DNA from: an uncultured Lachnospiraceae bacterium | GTDB taxonomy: Bacteria; Bacillota; Clostridia; Lachnospirales; Lachnospiraceae | DNA length: 8,309 nt | Assembly: GCA_947628025.1 (NCBI GenBank) | Contig: CANQYH010000134.1 | Coordinates: 1-8,309, forward strand | Direction of reading: 5' to 3' | Part shown: positions 5,876 through 8,309 of the stretch, in pieces | Layout: the number at the start of each line of letters is the position of its first letter | Position numbering within the stretch: position 1 is the stretch's first letter | Translations under genes and position numbers: made by a program | Notes under the pieces: model-generated | What the model was told of the DNA's origin: nothing | The model's database searches: none | Seen by the model: the letters and a program-made list of their open reading frames with translations, nothing else

Positions 5876-6816
5876 TGCACGATATCCCGGATCGGTTCGG
5901 CTTTCTCCACACTCTCCGCGTACAGTACCGGACCGGTTCCGTCATAATCCTGCCACTCTTCATACTCGATGCGGGCACGGACGCGGACCCACTGGCGGGT
6001 CTCCAGGTGCCTGGCCTCCCGCGCCTTGCAGATATAGCCGAGAAACGTCATATCCGCCTCGCAGCAGGTCATGGCCATCCGCCCCGGGACAAAATAGTTT
6101 TTGGGGAACTGGGGGGATTTCAGCACCATCCCGGTAAATTCCACCACGCGTCCCCGGTAACGGTCCGGTTTGTCCATGCAGTCGATATACCAGATACCGT
6201 AATCTTTCGGCGCGATCCGGATCACATCGGCCGACATGTCATAGGGCAGATCGGCCTCGGAAATCTCCGAGATCTCGCCGTCCTCTCCCTCAAAGACGAT
6301 CTCCGCCTGATTGTTCATCGCCAGGAGCGTCCGCCGGTAACCCTCCAGATCCTCCACGCCGTCGCAGCGGTTGCAGATGATCAGTTCCGAGTTTCGCACC
6401 ATCGCGCCCAGAAGCGGCTTCATATTCTTCACATAGAGGTCAAACGTAGAGCCGTCGATGATCGTAACCTGCTGGTACACGGTCCAGTTTTTCGGGATCC
6501 GCAGTTCATCCTGGTTCCACATGCCGTTCCACTCCAGCAGCACCCGCTCCGGCTGATATTTAAGTTCCAGCTCGGTCAGCCGCTTCGGGGAGATCTCCTC
6601 CATGCTGTCCACCGTGATCATCGTCGTATGGGTATCTTTCAGCAGCTTCGGATCGTACTCCGTGTCGCCCTCCTCGCAGACGATCAGCAGCGTCTTGCCA
6701 TCGGTCTGAAAATAGTCCTGGCTCATAGTAAACTCCAGAAACTGGGTCTTGCCTGCCTCCAGGAAGCCGTTGATCACAAACAACGGCATCATATCATCCT
6801 CGATCATCGGTCCCAT
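5869..6816 (-). CDS. Diverged G3E (CobW-like) GTPase fused to a DUF1980-like C-terminal domain
   Basis: A 315-residue protein in two parts. The first, about residues 11-185, is a G3E-type GTPase domain with Walker A GFLEAGKT (17-24) and NRCD (149-152) as the guanine-specificity motif. It lacks the CxCC metal motif of its upstream neighbour. The second part, about 195-315, resembles the C-terminal OB-fold-like domain of the YcgQ/TIGR03943 (DUF1980) family, notably RMAMTCCEADMTFLGYIC around residues 246-263 and WVRVRARIEY near 276-285. YcgQ proteins pair with YcgR permeases and have been tied to metal homeostasis; here the domain is fused to a GTPase instead of membrane segments. I choose ATG at 6816, with AGGAG eight bases upstream inside the end of the preceding gene. 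An in-frame TTG at 6834 would overlap that gene and lies upstream of this site. The 4-bp gap suggests translational coupling. The role in metal handling is inferred. Confidence 0.82.
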   Translation of the reverse strand: MGPMIEDDMMPLFVINGFLEAGKTQFLEFTMSQDYFQTDGKTLLIVCEEGDTEYDPKLLKDTHTTMITVDSMEEISPKRLTELELKYQPERVLLEWNGMWNQDELRIPKNWTVYQQVTIIDGSTFDLYVKNMKPLLGAMVRNSELIICNRCDGVEDLEGYRRTLLAMNNQAEIVFEGEDGEISEISEADLPYDMSADVIRIAPKDYGIWYIDCMDKPDRYRGRVVEFTGMVLKSPQFPKNYFVPGRMAMTCCEADMTFLGYICKAREARHLETRQWVRVRARIEYEEWQDYDGTGPVLYAESVEKAEPIRDIVQF

Positions 6817-6820
6817 AACG

Positions 6821-8146
6821 TCAACTCCTGCCAAAAGCTTTCTTCAGTTCCTCTTCTTTCAGCTTTGCTCCGATCACGCACACCTTTCCGGTGTAGTCCG
6901 GCTTACCCGTGCGGATCTCGATCTCATCCGGCACGATATCAAAATAGAACCACTCTCCGTCATTCTCGCTGGGGATCATGCCCTTGGCGCGGATCACGTC
7001 GCCGTAGGCGTTGCCGTTGGCCAGCTCATCCAGGATCTCCTCCAGCTTTTCCTTGCTGCAGGCGCCCACATGCTCCATGCCCCAGCTCTCAAACACCTCA
7101 TCGGCGTCGTGGCCATGGTGGTGATGATGGTGGTGATGCTCGTGATCATGGTCATGGCCGCAGCAGCACTCGTCTTCGTCGTCATCATCGTGATCATGGT
7201 GGTGATGCTCATGCTCATGGTCGTGGCCGCAGCAGCACTCGTCTTCCTCGTCATCATCATCGTGATCATGGTGATGATGCTCGTGCTCGTGCTCGTGATC
7301 ATGGTCATGGCCGCAGCAGCACTCGTCTTCCTCGCCATCATCGTGATCATGGTGGTGATGCTCATGCTCGTGATCATGGTCATGGCCGCAGCCATATTCC
7401 TCTTCGTCGTCATCCTCGTCATGATGATGGTCATGGCCGCAGCAGCACTCGTCTTCCTCATCGTCGTGATGGTGATGATGCTCGTGCCCCTGCTCTTTCA
7501 TCCGCGCACGTTCCTCCTGCACTTCTTTCATCAGGTCTTCCGCCATGGTGTCCGGCTTCTCGATGATCTCCAGCAGCTGCGCTCCGGTCAGCTGGGCGCA
7601 GGGCGTCGTCACCACGGAGGCCGTCTGGTTCAGCTGACGAATCAGCTCTACCGCCTGCTGCACTTTAGCCGCATCCACGACATCGGTCCGGCTCAGCACG
7701 ACCGTCCCCGCATTCTGGATCTGATTATTGAAGAATTCGCCGAAATTCTTCATATACATCCTGCACTTGGAAGCGTCCACGATGGTCACGGCGCTGTTCA
7801 AAGTCACTTCCACCGTCGCCGCCACATCGCGCACCGCTTTCATCACGTCGGAGAGCTTGCCCACGCCGGAGGGTTCGATGATCACCCGGTCCGGTTTGTA
7901 TTTGGTCAGGACCTCCTCCAGAGACTTGCCGAAATCGCCCACCAGAGAGCAGCAGATGCAGCCGGAATTCATCTCCCGGATCTCGATGCCGGCGTCCTTT
8001 AAAAATCCGCCGTCGATGCCGATCTGCCCGAATTCATTCTCGATCAGAACGACCTGCTCGCCTGCGATAGCCTCTTCCAGCAGCTTCTTAATAAATGTAG
8101 TCTTGCCCGCTCCGAGGAATCCGGAGACGATATCAATCTTTGTCAT
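6821..8146 (-). CDS. COG0523/G3E GTPase with long His/Cys-rich metal-binding insert
   Basis: A 441-residue G3E GTPase of the CobW/COG0523 group, cytoplasmic proteins that use GTP to deliver metals (zinc, cobalt, nickel or iron) to target proteins. Walker A is GFLGAGKTT (residues 9-17). The group's hallmark CxCC metal site is GCICCS (62-67). IEPSG (90-94) follows, and SRTD (152-155) stands for the guanine motif. Residues 220-347 form an insert of about 128 residues with about 49 His and 13 Cys, otherwise mostly Asp and Glu. A CobW C-terminal-type domain follows (about 351-440). Many COG0523 proteins have a His-rich stretch, but rarely this long. The ATG at 8146 is preferred over an in-frame TTG at 8155: AAGAAGG lies nine bases upstream of the ATG and would overlap a TTG start. 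It is the first gene of the operon, behind a sigma-A promoter. I could not identify a Zur or other metal-regulator box by eye, and the metal is unknown. Confidence 0.92.
   Translation of the reverse strand: MTKIDIVSGFLGAGKTTFIKKLLEEAIAGEQVVLIENEFGQIGIDGGFLKDAGIEIREMNSGCICCSLVGDFGKSLEEVLTKYKPDRVIIEPSGVGKLSDVMKAVRDVAATVEVTLNSAVTIVDASKCRMYMKNFGEFFNNQIQNAGTVVLSRTDVVDAAKVQQAVELIRQLNQTASVVTTPCAQLTGAQLLEIIEKPDTMAEDLMKEVQEERARMKEQGHEHHHHHDDEEDECCCGHDHHHDEDDDEEEYGCGHDHDHEHEHHHHDHDDGEEDECCCGHDHDHEHEHEHHHHDHDDDDEEDECCCGHDHEHEHHHHDHDDDDEDECCCGHDHDHEHHHHHHHHGHDADEVFESWGMEHVGACSKEKLEEILDELANGNAYGDVIRAKGMIPSENDGEWFYFDIVPDEIEIRTGKPDYTGKVCVIGAKLKEEELKKAFGRS
7106..7489 (-). repeat. Imperfect tandem repeats encoding the CCCGH/His-Asp-Glu insert
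   Basis: This coding low-complexity tract encodes residues 220-347 of the G3E GTPase. Five units can be read, each an acidic run, a Cys element and a His run: CCC at residues 234-236, 276-278, 304-306 and 327-329, and a reduced GCG unit around residue 253. Spacing between Cys elements is about 18, 24, 28 and 23 codons, so units have been gained or trimmed in whole codons. The DNA words around the Cys codons are nearly identical, pointing to slippage or unequal recombination. The number of copies may vary between strains. Confidence 0.85.
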
Positions 8147-8187
8147 GTTCCTCAACCTTCTTTGCTAAAATATTTTCCTAACTTTTT

Positions 8188-8216
8188 ATTTTGTCACAAA
8201 CTTGCCGCAAAGTCAA
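8188..8216 (-). promoter_or_regulatory. Promoter of the G3E GTPase operon
   Basis: On the minus strand TTGACT (8211-8216) and CAAAAT (8188-8193) are separated by 17 bp, about 40 bp upstream of the ATG at 8146. An AT-rich near-palindrome, centred on AAAATATTTT (8167-8176), lies between the -10 and the ribosome-binding site and could be an operator. It does not match a metal-regulator consensus that I can name with confidence. Confidence 0.6.
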
Positions 8217-8246
8217 TAGATAACTACACCTGTCCAGGGTTGTTTC

Positions 8247-8309
8247 ATGAAGCTCATGCACAAAATAAGGGAAGCATTTCTACATCCAGTCAGTTTCCCA
8301 ACCTTAAAT
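8247..8309 (+). CDS. Possible start of a divergent gene, cut by the window edge
   Basis: From ATG at 8247 the plus strand stays open for 21 codons to the window end (MKLMHKIREAFLHPVSFPTL, then N). AGGG lies seven bases upstream as a weak Shine-Dalgarno. A TTGTCA at 8191-8196 could be a -35 but has no good -10. The length is too short to judge; on the opposite strand a frame of similar length is also open (ending near 8213). I do not recognise a family. Confidence 0.22.
   Translation, partial: MKLMHKIREAFLHPVSFPTLN

Noticed and set aside
5715..5978. Minus-strand 87-codon frame containing the duplicated FKDxAGxFxEL peptide
   Set aside because: It starts inside the second GTPase gene in another frame with no ribosome-binding site; the peptide repeat follows from the in-phase DNA duplication.
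7106..7489. CRISPR-like or minisatellite array
   Set aside because: The repeats are in-frame coding repeats with variable unit length and no unique spacers; they translate into a metal-binding insert.
6007..7566. A 519-codon plus-strand reading frame rich in Arg, His and Asp
   Set aside because: It is antisense to both GTPase genes, with low-complexity composition derived from the same repeats and no recognisable family.
6749..8002. Long plus-strand reading frame with repeated MVMAAAALVFLV-like hydrophobic segments
   Set aside because: It is the antisense reading of the GTPase gene's His/Asp/Glu/Cys repeats, where CAT/GAT-rich codons become ATG/ATC/GTC codons. It has no ribosome-binding site, and the opposite strand has clear family motifs.
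8246..8258. CATGA-AGC-TCATG inverted repeat as an operator
   Set aside because: Short, only 5 bp per arm, and overlapping a possible start codon; not distinguishable from chance.

Overview
The window looks like a chromosomal segment of a Gram-positive, moderately GC-rich Clostridia-type bacterium (Bacillota), plausibly a gut Lachnospiraceae. The grounds are near-consensus sigma-A promoters with 17-18 bp spacing, G-rich Shine-Dalgarno sites, and gene families common in that group: a sigma factor with a long C-terminal extension, a Thr/Glu-rich membrane-anchored deacetylase-like protein, and paired G3E GTPases with a DUF1980-like domain. The lineage is inferred; no marker gene here fixes it.

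Layout. On the left, a tRNA-Ser(GGA) gene on the minus strand (191-279) is driven by a near-consensus promoter (409-437). The purine-rich sequence downstream (1-190) runs off the window and may lead into an rRNA operon. Divergent from it is a TauE/SafE-family membrane permease (573-1349, plus). It converges on a minus-strand gene for an unusual 548-residue protein (1392-3038) that combines sigma2 and sigma4 regions, a winged-helix-like segment and about 290 residues I do not recognise. Divergent from that, across a 230-bp regulatory gap with an extended -10 promoter and overlapping leader hairpins, is a membrane-anchored NodB-like polysaccharide deacetylase homologue (3269-4762, plus) with an altered first metal motif. 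It converges on maf (4817-5452, minus). A long bidirectional hairpin sits between them and covers the maf stop codon.

The right third holds a likely metal-handling operon on the minus strand: a COG0523/G3E GTPase (6821-8146) with a 128-residue His/Asp/Glu/Cys insert of repeating CCCGH units, then after only 4 bp a second protein (5869-6816) that fuses a diverged G3E GTPase domain to a DUF1980-like (YcgQ C-terminal) domain. The two probably work together as a metal-sequestering or metal-delivering GTPase system, with the first carrying the metal reservoir. The metal is not determinable from sequence. Between this operon and maf lie 416 bp without a gene, but with a 35-bp direct repeat, a large imperfect stem-loop and a perfect 14-bp palindrome beside the maf ribosome-binding site.

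The best candidates for something undescribed are the two-GTPase metal pair with its CCCGH insert, and the sigma factor with an appended winged helix and unknown C-terminal domain.
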